Shown here in pieces: positions 7,302 through 16,507 of a stretch of 35,858 bases of DNA; the stretch's first letter is position 1; each line of letters begins with the position of its first letter. This DNA comes from Schlesneria paludicola DSM 18645 (GTDB lineage Bacteria > Planctomycetota > Planctomycetia > Planctomycetales > Planctomycetaceae). Below the pieces are notes generated by a model that saw only the letters and a program-made list of their open reading frames with translations, did no database searches and was not told where the DNA came from. Location of the stretch: the NCBI GenBank assembly GCA_945876035.1, contig CAMCMU010000048.1:1-35858 (forward strand). The letters run 5' to 3'. The translations under genes and the position numbers were made by a program.

Positions 7302-8714
7302 TTACTCAGGTAGCGGCTGTCCCTTGGTTTCCGGGACGAATGGAAGAACGAACAAACCGAGCAGAAATACACTGCACATGGTGATCCCCGCCCAACGCAT
7401 CGGCTCGTCGGAATTCGCGTAAACACGGCTTGTCAGAAGCCCTAACGCGGAGGGTCCAACAGCCGCCACGATCCGTCCGACGTTATAACAAAAAGACGTA
7501 CCCGTACTGCGAAGATGAGTGGGAAATAATTCCGGAAAATAAATCGCGTAGCCGCCAAACAACGCCAACTGACAAAATCCCATCAGAGGCACCATCCAGA
7601 ACAGATCACTGAAGTTGTTGAGTTTTAGAAAGACCCACATGGTGGTCACCATCGCCGCCGCAAACGCGACCGCAAAAGCCGGCCTCCGCCCCGTGTAGTG
7701 TGTCATCAGAGTGAAAGCATAGATTCCGAAGAAGGCCCCCACGTTAAACATCACGGAACCGACCCCCTTCCAGAACACCACTCGGCCATTGATTTGATCG
7801 GGGTTCATGTCGCTGCCGGCATAGCTCTTTCGAAGCACAGAGTCATACAAGTCCGGCATGAAGAAGCCGATGCTCCAAAGGCCAATCACTCCGGAGGAGG
7901 CCATGAGAAGACCCACGATCGCATGTCGACGCCATCGGGCATCACCAAACAGTTCGCGGTAGGAACCCGCACGCTTTGGCGTTTGTTCCGTATGATTCAA
8001 GTTTTGCCATCGTTCCGGCTCTTTGAGGCCACGCCGGATCACAATTGCCAAAAACGCCGGAAAAATTCCGATCACATACAGGATTCGCCACGCCTTAATT
8101 TGGACTCCGAAAACGATCAACTCCTTGAGTCCGCCGTCGGCTTCGAGGCGTCCCAAGCCCATGCTCATCAAGGCGGCTGAAATATTGCCCACGGCAGACA
8201 ATGCCTGCAACAATCCAAGGGCGAACGGTCGAGCCCGCGCCGGCATGACTTCGGCAACCAAGGACACGCCCACAGCAAATTCGCCGCCGACACCCAGTCC
8301 CGTCAGAAATCGATAGATCACAAAATCGGTGAAACCCATGGAAAGCGCGCTCAAACCGGTGCAGACCGAATAAATCAGGATGGTCAACAACATCGTTTTC
8401 GCCCGGCCGATCTTGTCGCCCATCACTCCGAATACCAATCCGCCAGTGGCCCAGCCGAGCAGAAAGATGCTGGTCGCATAGCCGCTGTATTCTCCCAGCA
8501 TTCCCCGGGACGGGGGCAGGCCGTTCCGTGTTAAGAGTTCTCTCAACGCGTCGATGCGGGTCAATACAAAAATTTGTTGATCCATCGTGTCGAACAGCCA
8601 GCCCAACGCCGCCACGGTTAAGACGAACCAGTGATAGCGATTCAATTCGCTCCACCAAGGACCAGCCGGCGGATTCCTCGCATTGTCGGATAATTCGGCG
8701 TCAAACGTTTGCAT
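7302..8714 (-). CDS. MFS transporter, AAHS/SHS-like metabolite:H+ symporter
   Basis: A 470-residue transporter with 12 predicted membrane helices. The first helix holds LGWLFDTMDQQIF, whose two acidic residues (Asp42, Asp45) are typical of the aromatic acid and sialate/lactate symporter groups. Motif A appears after helix 2 as FGVMGDKIGRAKTML, and helix 4 holds FLTGLGVGGEFAVGVSLVAE. The centre carries a long loop (EPERWQNLNHTEQTPKRAG), and the last helix is followed by PETKGQPLPE, a conserved sugar-porter-like ending. Substrate is unknown: a small organic acid or sugar driven by protons is the likely class. It lies 36 bp upstream of nrdR on the same strand and downstream of aroB; neither suggests its cargo. 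Confidence 0.9.
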   Translation of the reverse strand: MQTFDAELSDNARNPPAGPWWSELNRYHWFVLTVAALGWLFDTMDQQIFVLTRIDALRELLTRNGLPPSRGMLGEYSGYATSIFLLGWATGGLVFGVMGDKIGRAKTMLLTILIYSVCTGLSALSMGFTDFVIYRFLTGLGVGGEFAVGVSLVAEVMPARARPFALGLLQALSAVGNISAALMSMGLGRLEADGGLKELIVFGVQIKAWRILYVIGIFPAFLAIVIRRGLKEPERWQNLNHTEQTPKRAGSYRELFGDARWRRHAIVGLLMASSGVIGLWSIGFFMPDLYDSVLRKSYAGSDMNPDQINGRVVFWKGVGSVMFNVGAFFGIYAFTLMTHYTGRRPAFAVAFAAAMVTTMWVFLKLNNFSDLFWMVPLMGFCQLALFGGYAIYFPELFPTHLRSTGTSFCYNVGRIVAAVGPSALGLLTSRVYANSDEPMRWAGITMCSVFLLGLFVLPFVPETKGQPLPE

Positions 8715-8875
8715 TGGACTTCTGCCTTAAATTTCGGAGTGTCTGCCAATTAAAGATCTTAGACAACAGAAACCTAGTGCACGTGGCAGGGATCCCGCTG
8801 GAAGAACGGCTGTCTCTCCAGCCGAATCACCCGGCGTTTCCGCATCATGGATTTGGCTGCCGGATAGACGAGGAG

Positions 8876-10060
8876 TCAGTTCAAAACGGCGCGCACGTCA
8901 TCCAGAGAAATGTCAGCGAAGATTTGGACTTCTCCGAGTCGGGTTGGCAAGACAAATCGCAGGGATCCAGAAACAGTTTTCTTATCAAGTTTCATGCGGT
9001 TGAGGACATCGTCCGTGGTAAAACTCTTGGACAGCGGCAGCGACGTTGGCAGTTGGAACGCCTGGAGTAAGCGGGATTGCCGGTTGGTGACCTCGGTGTC
9101 GATCAGTCCCCGTCGTTCGGCCAGACGGCTGGCACAGATCATGCCGATGGCGACGGCTTCACCGTGCAGCAAATGACCGTAACCACTGAGCGTTTCAAAC
9201 GCGTGGCCGAAGGTGTGCCCATAATTGAGCATGGCACGCAGGCCCGTGGTTTCAAATTCGTCTCGCTCGACAACGTCTGCCTTTAATCGACAACACCGAG
9301 TGATGACCTGTCGTAAGATCTCGGGCTGTCGTGTTTGGATCGCAGCGATGTTCTGTTCGAGATACGTGAAGAATTCCGGATCCAAAATAACCCCGTATTT
9401 CACGACCTCAGCCAATCCCGACCGATATTCACGATCTGACAGAGTTTCAAAAACTGCGGTATCGATGAAAACTCCGATCGGCTGATAGAATGCGCCGATC
9501 ATGTTTTTGGCGAGAGGATGATTGATTCCCGTTTTACCTCCGACCGAACTATCAACAGCAGCCAGTAATGATGTCGGCACTTGCGCGAACGGCAATCCAC
9601 GGGTATATGTGGCCGCAACGAAGCCCGCGGCATCCCCGACCACGCCCCCTCCCACGGCCACAATCAATGTCCGGCGATCCGCATTCATGCCGATCAGTTG
9701 GTCGTAGATTCCGCTGACAACATCGAATGACTTGGACGATTCCCCCGCAGGAAACACCGCGGTTTCGCAGATCCAACCGCAATCCACCAAACTTTGCTTG
9801 ACTGTTGCGGCGTAGGTTGTGGCGACGTTTGAGTCCGTGACGATGAGTGCGGTTCCGGCGACGGGATGTTTTTTATTCTGGAGCCACAGACTTCCCGATG
9901 GGGGCGGCAGGGTGCAAGCGATGGATGACATGCCGTCACGCTCGACCCACCAATTCGTCAGTGATTTCCCAGACTGAACAAGCTGGTGACTGACGATCGG
10001 TATTTGATAACTGCGAGGACCAAGGTTGACGCGGACGGCGATTGATTCAGAGTAGCTCAA
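8876..10060 (-). CDS. aroB: 3-dehydroquinate synthase
   Basis: AroB makes 3-dehydroquinate from DAHP, the second step of the shikimate pathway, using NAD+ and a divalent metal in the cytoplasm. All family signatures are present: GGGVVGDAAGFVAATYTRG, PTSLLAAVDSSVGGKTGIN, EVVKYGVI, LNYGHTFGHAFE and HGEAVAIGM, covering the NAD-binding and metal-binding regions. At 394 residues it is a little longer than usual, because about 20-25 extra residues lie between the first strand (RSYQIPIV) and ALIVTDSNV, around residues 30-60. The start is a TTG at 10060; an upstream in-frame TGA excludes a longer product and no ATG or GTG is available near the conserved N-terminus. It is a single gene, with 209 bp to the upstream lipid cassette. 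Confidence 0.97.
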   Translation of the reverse strand: MSYSESIAVRVNLGPRSYQIPIVSHQLVQSGKSLTNWWVERDGMSSIACTLPPPSGSLWLQNKKHPVAGTALIVTDSNVATTYAATVKQSLVDCGWICETAVFPAGESSKSFDVVSGIYDQLIGMNADRRTLIVAVGGGVVGDAAGFVAATYTRGLPFAQVPTSLLAAVDSSVGGKTGINHPLAKNMIGAFYQPIGVFIDTAVFETLSDREYRSGLAEVVKYGVILDPEFFTYLEQNIAAIQTRQPEILRQVITRCCRLKADVVERDEFETTGLRAMLNYGHTFGHAFETLSGYGHLLHGEAVAIGMICASRLAERRGLIDTEVTNRQSRLLQAFQLPTSLPLSKSFTTDDVLNRMKLDKKTVSGSLRFVLPTRLGEVQIFADISLDDVRAVLN

Positions 10061-10269
10061 GGGGACGCTTTCAGAATGAAATCCTCACACAACGGCATCG
10101 CGGAGAATTGTCGCAGGAATGCCACGGCTCTGACAAGGGATCGCAATGTCGCTCGTCGGCGGGTTCAGCTGTTGGTTCGCGTGTGCGTGCCAACGCACCG
10201 GGCCTCCCAACAAACAGGCACGCTTCGGAACCGTAGCGGGGACCTCGGCTCAACGTGATCACGCGGCAA

Positions 10270-10716
10270 TCAAAGTTTCTTGTTTCCATTTGATCGCTGT
10301 GCCGACGCATGGAAATGCGGAGGACTGGAAATTGGTTTCACGCTTTGGCCTGTCAGGAGCCGCGACACCAAGACAGAGTCAGCCCACAGGGACCACAGAG
10401 GATAGCGGAATGTCAGCGGAGCGTTGCGCTCGAACAGGAAGTGTCCTAGCCATGCAGACCCATACCCGAGTGGCAAGACAACGGTGAGCCAATTCCAATC
10501 AAAAAACAGACCCATTCCCAGACAGACCATGCCTCCAATCGTGCCTGCGATATGAAGTTTTTGATTCAGGTGGTTTTGGTGTTGCATCAAGTAATGTGGG
10601 AAAAATTCAGCCAACGTGGAAAATGTCCGAGCCGACGATGGCTTCCAGGGCTCATCAGGGGTCGTCTCAGAAAAATTCGTGTTCGGCCGATTCGTCGGGA
10701 TTGGAACAGGGGTCAT
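10270..10716 (-). CDS. Mpo1-like (DUF962) membrane protein
   Basis: A 148-residue protein with two or three membrane segments and the DUF962/Mpo1 signatures: YLMQHQNHLNQKLHIAGT (residues 42-59, His46, His49, His55) and WLGHFLFERNAP (89-100, His92). Yeast Mpo1 is an iron-dependent dioxygenase that alpha-oxidises 2-hydroxy fatty acids; bacterial members are uncharacterised. Its start overlaps the desaturase stop by four bases (ATGA), so translational coupling is likely, making it the third gene of a lipid cassette. Together these genes suggest modification of an acyl chain in the membrane. The first 35 residues are hydrophilic and not part of the domain. Confidence 0.85.
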   Translation of the reverse strand: MTPVPIPTNRPNTNFSETTPDEPWKPSSARTFSTLAEFFPHYLMQHQNHLNQKLHIAGTIGGMVCLGMGLFFDWNWLTVVLPLGYGSAWLGHFLFERNAPLTFRYPLWSLWADSVLVSRLLTGQSVKPISSPPHFHASAQRSNGNKKL

Positions 10717-11768
10717 GCGGCACTTTCTCTTTCTGTGTCGGCAGTGCCTTTGCCGAGACCAACGACGACATGATTCGGATCTATTGGAATGCTGTGCAGA
10801 TTTCTGCTTCGGGCATTCTCACCGACACCCGGGTTCCACCACAGACAATGAACGGCGTCCCAAGTCGCGGCAAGATAGCTCGAAAACACGGGGATCGCGG
10901 TACCGGGATGCTTCAGTTGATATTCCTCCAACTTTGATTCCAACTCGAAATGCGGCGTTCTGGGAAAGCGATGATGAGGCCCGTGCACATCCAAATTGAA
11001 ATTGAAATAAGAACTGATTCGTGTGAGCCAGTTGTTTCCAATCACGGTCCGTGTTCCCAGAATCGGATCCGTGCTGGCCATCCCCAAATGTTCGGTAAAT
11101 TTTCGAAACCCATTGAATCCAGCTGCGATAGGCAGGGGCAGCAGTAGCAAGAGGTCGGCGTGTTGAAGCTGAATGGTTCCGGACAGGCTCAACGCTGCCA
11201 CGGTCCAGACGCAGACTCCCCAAAATACGGCGATGGCAATGTACTCTCGACCGATGGCCCTACGCGACTGAACGCTGAGCGGTGATTTGCGAACGAAGTA
11301 AATTCGCCCATAAACGACGGGGTTCGCGAAGACGGCTCCCACAATGTCGAACAGGACAAAGGCTCGTCGAAACATCAACGACGCGCCGGGTTTGGAATAC
11401 GGCCAGAGTTCGTAGTCTTCCGCGGTGTTTAAATAGGCGTGATGTCGAATGTGGGTTTCCCGATAGGCGGTGTAGGGGATCCCAATCAGCGTCCCCACAA
11501 TCCGACCAAACCAGATGTTGATACGAGGGGAGCGGCACATGGTTTGATGTACCGATTCATGAAACGAGCCACTGATGCAGTACCAGCAATAGCCTAGAAA
11601 CACGGCATAGGCCAGTTTGGCGGCCAGACTTTCTCCACCCCATCCGCAGACAAAACCAACATGCCCCAAAACGGCGACTGTGGGAAACATCAGAAATCGT
11701 GGCCAGAGCCATTCCTTGCCGTAGGAATTCAATCCCTTCCGAGTCCGATCTTTTTCCGTGGTTGACAT
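10713..11768 (-). CDS. Membrane fatty acid desaturase-like protein
   Basis: A 351-residue integral membrane protein with the histidine boxes of the fatty acid desaturase superfamily: HESVH (residues 70-74), HIRHH (106-110) and HGPHH (262-266), plus EHLG with His227. These bind a di-iron centre that inserts a double bond or hydroxyl into an acyl chain. Hydrophobic segments flank the boxes (near 28-66, 90-100, 140-150, 175-215), as expected. GAGG lies about 5 bases before the ATG. It starts 18 bp after the HXXXD acyltransferase and overlaps the Mpo1-like gene by four bases, so the three are probably one operon. Substrate may be a phospholipid acyl chain, a carotenoid or a sphingoid-like lipid; the sequence does not decide. 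Confidence 0.9.
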   Translation of the reverse strand: MSTTEKDRTRKGLNSYGKEWLWPRFLMFPTVAVLGHVGFVCGWGGESLAAKLAYAVFLGYCWYCISGSFHESVHQTMCRSPRINIWFGRIVGTLIGIPYTAYRETHIRHHAYLNTAEDYELWPYSKPGASLMFRRAFVLFDIVGAVFANPVVYGRIYFVRKSPLSVQSRRAIGREYIAIAVFWGVCVWTVAALSLSGTIQLQHADLLLLLPLPIAAGFNGFRKFTEHLGMASTDPILGTRTVIGNNWLTRISSYFNFNLDVHGPHHRFPRTPHFELESKLEEYQLKHPGTAIPVFSSYLAATWDAVHCLWWNPGVGENARSRNLHSIPIDPNHVVVGLGKGTADTERESAA

Positions 11769-11786
11769 CTCATCCTCACTTAATCG

Positions 11787-13244
11787 TTAAGCCGTTCGGC
11801 GTTCCGCCGTCGTGTTCACAAAGAGTTGTTGTTTTAAGCAATCGACGAACAGATCGGAGATTTCTTCCGCCTGCTCCCGCGTGAAACTTTGGGGGTCGCA
11901 GTGCAGGTTGATGTACAGCTTGCCGGCGTAGGTTCCCATCGAGGTGGACAGACGCGTGTTGCGTCTGATTGGAACGGCCCCCGTCAATGCCTCGAGCGTG
12001 ACATTTCCTACCACACACCGCCCCTGTTTCAAGGGGAAACGGGCGGTGAACTGACGTCGAATATCACCCACATTGGAGAGGATCACTGACGTGAAGCAGC
12101 GGTTAAATCGCAACAGACACCATAAAAATCGTGGAAACTTCGTAACGTACTTGAGTCCCGTTGCGACAAAACGCCCTTGACTCTCGTTGACAATCGCCGA
12201 TGTTTGCCGATGGATATCTGCCAGCAGCTCCAACGGTCGACCGCAGGCTTTGGCGAGACGCGTCAAAAACATGTAACTGACGACGTTGGCCGCGGGCATT
12301 TGGTCGTGGTCCGGTGTTCGCAGGCTTGTCGGCATTCCGATCCGCAACCACTGATCGTCATGACCGCTTCCGTATCGCCGATTCCATTCGCGAATTGTCT
12401 GAAACATTCCCAGTAGATACAGATCGTTCAAACTAACGCCATGAGATGCCGCGAAGACCTTTAACTGTTGCAACAGAGGCCGTTCGATGACTCGACTAAT
12501 GGTCGCCGGAAATTCTAAAAATGTTCCCTTGGATTTTCGAGTTCTGGCTGTGGCCAGAGGAACGGGTTGGCGACACACCAGTTTGATCAGCCGTTTTGCC
12601 AACATCACCGGGCAACTATGTTTTTTGGTCAGCGTTGCCGGTTCCACTGTTGAAAACGTGGCCCGCGTCAGCAGTCGATGAATCTGAATCGGTTCGAGTT
12701 CCGGACACTCGTCACCAGGCAGTGCCGTCCGTTGGCCATAAGAGGCTAACAAGTCCCCAATGAACTGAACTCCTCCCAATCCGTCCGTACACGCATGATG
12801 AAATTGAAAAACCAGATGGGACTCATGAGGATTCCAATTCACCCAGATTCGGAGACCGATTTGCTGGGCTAAGTCAATTCTTTCCCGATCGGGTGGTTTC
12901 AGTGGTGAACCACGGTCGTCCCACACGATCTGTGGAGTTGGCTCGACCACGGGCAGCCAACACCAGCCATGACTTCGCACTTGGGAAATTCGACTCATCA
13001 GCAACGGATGCCGCTTTAAAGCAAACAGCACCGATTGCTGGAACACGTCACGCTGCAGACGTCCTTTAAGAATCACAGTCAGCACGAAGGCCATCGGATA
13101 GTCGTTGGAATCATCCGCAATCATGTAGCGTTCGAATGGAGACAGCGGAAGAGGGAACAGTTCCCCAGCGAACGTTTCCGCCGGTAATGCGTTCCCCTCT
13201 TTCGCCGGCTCGGTAGTGGGTTCGTCAATCAATGGTGGCCCCAC
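11787..13244 (-). CDS. HXXXD-type acyltransferase (condensation / WS-DGAT-like)
   Basis: A 485-residue cytoplasmic protein with the acyltransferase motif HHACTDG at residues 149-155, the HHxxxDG signature shared by wax ester synthase/DGAT, PapA-type and nonribosomal condensation enzymes. The N-terminal PLSPFERYMIADDSNDYPM resembles the opening segment of WS/DGAT proteins. Later pieces (SVILSNVGDIRRQF around residue 395, GTYAGKLYINLHCDP near 445) match the second half of the pseudo-dimeric fold. Such enzymes transfer an acyl group from a CoA or carrier protein to an alcohol or amine. The GTG at 13244 is the only start after an in-frame TGA. It is first in the cassette with the desaturase and Mpo1-like genes, suggesting formation or remodelling of a modified lipid ester. 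Confidence 0.8.
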   Translation of the reverse strand: MGPPLIDEPTTEPAKEGNALPAETFAGELFPLPLSPFERYMIADDSNDYPMAFVLTVILKGRLQRDVFQQSVLFALKRHPLLMSRISQVRSHGWCWLPVVEPTPQIVWDDRGSPLKPPDRERIDLAQQIGLRIWVNWNPHESHLVFQFHHACTDGLGGVQFIGDLLASYGQRTALPGDECPELEPIQIHRLLTRATFSTVEPATLTKKHSCPVMLAKRLIKLVCRQPVPLATARTRKSKGTFLEFPATISRVIERPLLQQLKVFAASHGVSLNDLYLLGMFQTIREWNRRYGSGHDDQWLRIGMPTSLRTPDHDQMPAANVVSYMFLTRLAKACGRPLELLADIHRQTSAIVNESQGRFVATGLKYVTKFPRFLWCLLRFNRCFTSVILSNVGDIRRQFTARFPLKQGRCVVGNVTLEALTGAVPIRRNTRLSTSMGTYAGKLYINLHCDPQSFTREQAEEISDLFVDCLKQQLFVNTTAERRTA

Positions 13245-13462
13245 GATTCATAACGTCCTGTTGAAGTCGAAAACGGTTTCACACGAGTGCCACAAAATCG
13301 ACTCGACGGCAATCAATTTTCATCCAGTGTCCGTGGGCTGACAATTCAGAGGAAACCAAACATTTTTCAAGACGCATCAGGTGCGGTTTCTTCGGTGTTG
13401 GAACGGGCACGGTCTTCGTGAAAAACCAACGGCTGTACGGATTTTTAGGCTTGACGCCGCAA

Positions 13463-16111
13463 TTATTGAGGAACCATTCGCTCTTCATGCAATCGGTTTT
13501 CGTGAGTGACGAGCACCAAGCTAGGCTTCGGATTGATCCGAAATGAATATTCGCTGCCGAGTGGAAGCGTATAAAGCTGAGACGCGGCACCATCACGGCG
13601 ACGCCAAGTCATTGGATAGGGGACGCGGTATTGATCAAAACCACCAGGCTTCAGAGTTCGCGAGGCGCTCCAATCGGTGTCTGGCCCGCGGACCTCATAC
13701 GTCAGCGGTTGGTTGGAATCGTTCGTGACGAGGACACCGGGCAACTGATACTGGATGACAACATGATCTTTTCGCCAGTCCATGGTTTCCATCCGAAGGC
13801 AAATCCCATGCATGACGACGTCGGAAACATTATCAGGTTTGACACCGTCCAGAATTTGTGCCGCCTCACGGGCCTTGATGATACTTGTCACGAGGCGATC
13901 TGCATCGACATGCGAGTCGTCTGGCGTGTACGTTTGGGAAAACGACCATTGGGGCACGATACGGAAATTGCTCAACTCCGCAAATTTCAACCCGCGTCCG
14001 ACAAACCCCGTTTTCTTCACGTGGGGCGCATATTCCCTTTCTATGGACATGTTGAGTTCGCCCACGGGTGTCCACTTGGACTCACCTTGTTGGCGGATCG
14101 CAACACGCAGCGGCACTGACGACAGCGACAGAGTCATCAGATTGCCGGGGGCATTTTCGATCATTCGCGAGGCTGATGACAGATCCGGTGTCCGTAGACG
14201 GATTGGATCCCGCAGATAGAAATCGACGTTCGCTTCCATTTTTTCCCCGTACTTTTTCAGATCGGGAATGATCTCTTGAAGGAATTCGCGATCGGCCAGA
14301 GCATGGTACTCGGGCGGAGTGAAATCGAAGACGTTGAAGCAGCTCACCTTGCCATTGATAATTAATTTGCTCCAGGCAGGGACGACGCTTTCCGAAACGT
14401 TGACTTCCACACCGGTCTTAATCGGTGCGGGGAACTCTTTCGGAGCGGCGTAACTCGCGGCCTGCAAGCCCTTCGGTGTTTGCCCTAGGGTACACAACGT
14501 GATTCCGGAGACCATCGTAATCCCGTCGTCATCAATCAGAATCTCTTCGGGAAACATCTTCAATCGTGGTTGCCACATCGGCATCGAAATCTGTCCGATG
14601 CACAGCGTCTTGGCATACATGATATCGTTGATCTTGGTTTCGAAGTTTTGAACCAGTGAGGGCAGACTGTTCAACACCTGACGTTCGATCTCTCCCTTGC
14701 GGGAATAGACACCGTTGACCAGTCCCTCGGACACCTTGCTGTTCAAGAAGGGCAGGCCACGGACATGCACGCCGCTCGGCTCCGTGACGTACCAGTTGTC
14801 CGCCGGAATCTGAAAGTCCATTCCTGTCAGGTTCAGTTGCAAACGATGGTTTTGCACATGGGGCCGCAGTTCCATTGTCAGCCAGACAGGAGCGCGATGA
14901 CCAATGACGACGTTCATTGGCCCTGCCGAGGCGGACAACATCAGTTTGCCGTTGACCTGAGAGTTCTGGACGGTCATTGTAAAATTGCGAAGACCGGCTT
15001 GAAGAATCAAGCGGTTAGGGGCCTTGGGGATGATTCGCACCTGCTCGATCTGACCTTGGTAATGCAGTCCTGACAACGCAACAGAGAGCGGCAGAAAACC
15101 ACCGAGCTTCGTGCTTTGGTGAACGGGGGCAACAGAACCCGACATCGGCTTCTGCGCGAGGTTTTTCGGTGCGGCGTAGCAAAGCGCATCCAGCACGTCC
15201 TTGCATACCCGAAAACGGAGGGCCCGAGCCAATTCGGCCCCAGGCACAAACGGCACCTCTAAATCAAGACCGCTGCTGTAGCCCTTGGGTTCTATCCATT
15301 CCAGATCTTGATTGGGTTTCTGTTTTGGATCGAGCAACCAATCGGTGAACGACTGTTGTGTAAAGACCACATTGCTCAGGTCGTGGCCTTTCTTGGTCAC
15401 TTCGGAAAAGTAGGCGTGGCCGCCAGCGATCTTGATGGCATCAACCATGTTGGTTGCCACCCTCGTGGGTACCAGCGGGTCATGTGTCGCATGAAAAACC
15501 CATGTCGGAATTCCCGCGACCTTCGGTGCGTCCTTCTGATTAGCCATGGCACTGACGGGTACGAGAGCGGCCCAACGATTCGGGGTCTTGGCAGCGATAT
15601 CCCAAGCTCCCGACCCACCCATCGAGAGTCCGACCAGACACTCGCGTTTCGTATCGACGTTATAGTCCTTCTCGACAGAATCCAACATCAGCAGGGCTCG
15701 AGCAGCATCATCCGGCAGATCGGTCCATCCGCCCAACACGCGACATCCAATGTTTTCGCACTGCGGAAAAACGACTAGGAAGGGATAGTCGGACATCCGC
15801 AAGCGGATCGACGGAGCCAATCCGGAAACCAGTTGGGACCGGCCGTCGACACCTCGATTACAGGCACCATGCAGGAAGAGGATCACCGGCCACTTCTTGT
15901 CCGCCCGATAATTCGCGGGTACAAATACCACATATTTGTGGACACCCTGGGCATCATTCAAGATGCGATTGACGAATTGGCCCTGCGGAAGCGTGGAATC
16001 ATTCCGAGGAGCGGTGTCCCGATCCTGTCCAGGGCACGGCCCGGCAAAGATCAGACAACCGGCAACGACATAAGCCAATGAGCGAATCCGCAAGCTGAGT
16101 AACGCCCGCAT
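13463..16111 (-). CDS. Secreted esterase (alpha/beta hydrolase) fused to a large unknown C-terminal region
   Basis: An 882-residue protein starting at the ATG at 16111, chosen because GGGAGGG lies 5-6 bases upstream and a signal peptide follows (MRALLSLRIRSLAYVVAGCL). The frame is open further upstream to 16390, but that part is implausible. Residues 50-265 are an alpha/beta hydrolase of the feruloyl-esterase/PHB-depolymerase type: VILFLHGACNRG, nucleophile elbow GLSMGGSG (Ser163), HATHDPLV (Asp211) and KKGHD (His243). The remaining 600 residues are beta-rich and unfamiliar. Two short echoes, YAAPK at about 312 and at 554, and parallel AP-rich segments suggest an internally duplicated module. 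Such esterases act on polysaccharide esters or lipids outside the cytoplasm. The C-terminal part might bind substrate or lipid, which is speculation. It is a single gene followed by 218 bp without a convincing ORF. Confidence 0.85.
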   Translation of the reverse strand: MRALLSLRIRSLAYVVAGCLIFAGPCPGQDRDTAPRNDSTLPQGQFVNRILNDAQGVHKYVVFVPANYRADKKWPVILFLHGACNRGVDGRSQLVSGLAPSIRLRMSDYPFLVVFPQCENIGCRVLGGWTDLPDDAARALLMLDSVEKDYNVDTKRECLVGLSMGGSGAWDIAAKTPNRWAALVPVSAMANQKDAPKVAGIPTWVFHATHDPLVPTRVATNMVDAIKIAGGHAYFSEVTKKGHDLSNVVFTQQSFTDWLLDPKQKPNQDLEWIEPKGYSSGLDLEVPFVPGAELARALRFRVCKDVLDALCYAAPKNLAQKPMSGSVAPVHQSTKLGGFLPLSVALSGLHYQGQIEQVRIIPKAPNRLILQAGLRNFTMTVQNSQVNGKLMLSASAGPMNVVIGHRAPVWLTMELRPHVQNHRLQLNLTGMDFQIPADNWYVTEPSGVHVRGLPFLNSKVSEGLVNGVYSRKGEIERQVLNSLPSLVQNFETKINDIMYAKTLCIGQISMPMWQPRLKMFPEEILIDDDGITMVSGITLCTLGQTPKGLQAASYAAPKEFPAPIKTGVEVNVSESVVPAWSKLIINGKVSCFNVFDFTPPEYHALADREFLQEIIPDLKKYGEKMEANVDFYLRDPIRLRTPDLSSASRMIENAPGNLMTLSLSSVPLRVAIRQQGESKWTPVGELNMSIEREYAPHVKKTGFVGRGLKFAELSNFRIVPQWSFSQTYTPDDSHVDADRLVTSIIKAREAAQILDGVKPDNVSDVVMHGICLRMETMDWRKDHVVIQYQLPGVLVTNDSNQPLTYEVRGPDTDWSASRTLKPGGFDQYRVPYPMTWRRRDGAASQLYTLPLGSEYSFRINPKPSLVLVTHENRLHEERMVPQ

Positions 16112-16348
16112 CACATCCCTCCCTGGACTTGCAGCAAAAAATCCCGTTCGCGACTTCGACCTTGAAGAGGCACGGGCTAGCAAGAAAAGCATCGCTACGC
16201 ACGGATCTATCGACTGACAACGATGCCATCTGCCCGGTCGAAATGGCAAAATCAATCGAATGCTTGAAAAACAGGTTGGGGGAATCGTTATATTCGACCC
16301 AGTCGAGGCTGTTGCCGAGCGGTTAGTATCAAAGTGACACACAAAGGC

Positions 16349-16400
16349 TCCTGTCGTGGGCCGAGATTTCGGCCGGTCGAACGGGGTCATTGCGACAGGA
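16349..16400. ncRNA. Possible structured element: nested stem enclosing a hairpin
   Basis: TCCTGTCG at 16349-16356 pairs with CGACAGGA at 16393-16400 (8 bp, followed by two possible G-T pairs). Inside it lies a 6-bp hairpin, GGCCGA-GATT-TCGGCC, at 16359-16374. Nested pairing of this kind is more typical of RNA than of a protein binding site. I cannot assign strand or family; no known riboswitch or RNA motif was recognised. Confidence 0.3.
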
Positions 16401-16417
16401 TCGCCGGTCCTTCTACC

Positions 16418-16461
16418 GTGACTCCATCATGCCGACGCGTTTGATGGTATGATGGAGTCAC
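16418..16461. repeat. 13-bp perfect inverted repeat (hairpin)
   Basis: GTGACTCCATCAT at 16418-16430 is the exact reverse complement of ATGATGGAGTCAC at 16449-16461. Four further inner pairs (two Watson-Crick and two G-T) leave a loop of about ten bases. No T-run follows on either strand, so it is not a standard intrinsic terminator. It could be an operator, a cruciform, a mobile repeat or part of a structured RNA. Confidence 0.7.
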
Positions 16462-16507
16462 CTGTGGCAAGACGCGACGTCTTTCACGGCTACTTCCTGT
16501 ATGAATT

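Noticed and set aside
8095-8658. 187-residue minus-strand frame inside the MFS gene
   Set aside because: It is an alternative frame of the transporter gene on the same strand, and the transporter reading has 12 helices and family motifs.
13279-13596. 105-residue minus-strand frame between and into the esterase gene
   Set aside because: It mostly overlaps the C-terminus of the esterase in another frame and has no ribosome binding site or motif.
16310-16345. tRNA-like string TTGCCGAGCGGTTAG resembling a Leu/Ser tRNA D-arm
   Set aside because: No acceptor stem, anticodon arm or T-arm can be completed around it.
16112-16390. Upstream extension of the esterase frame (93 extra codons)
   Set aside because: The start at 16111 has a strong Shine-Dalgarno site and a signal peptide immediately after it; the extension would bury the signal peptide and overlaps part of the hairpin cluster.
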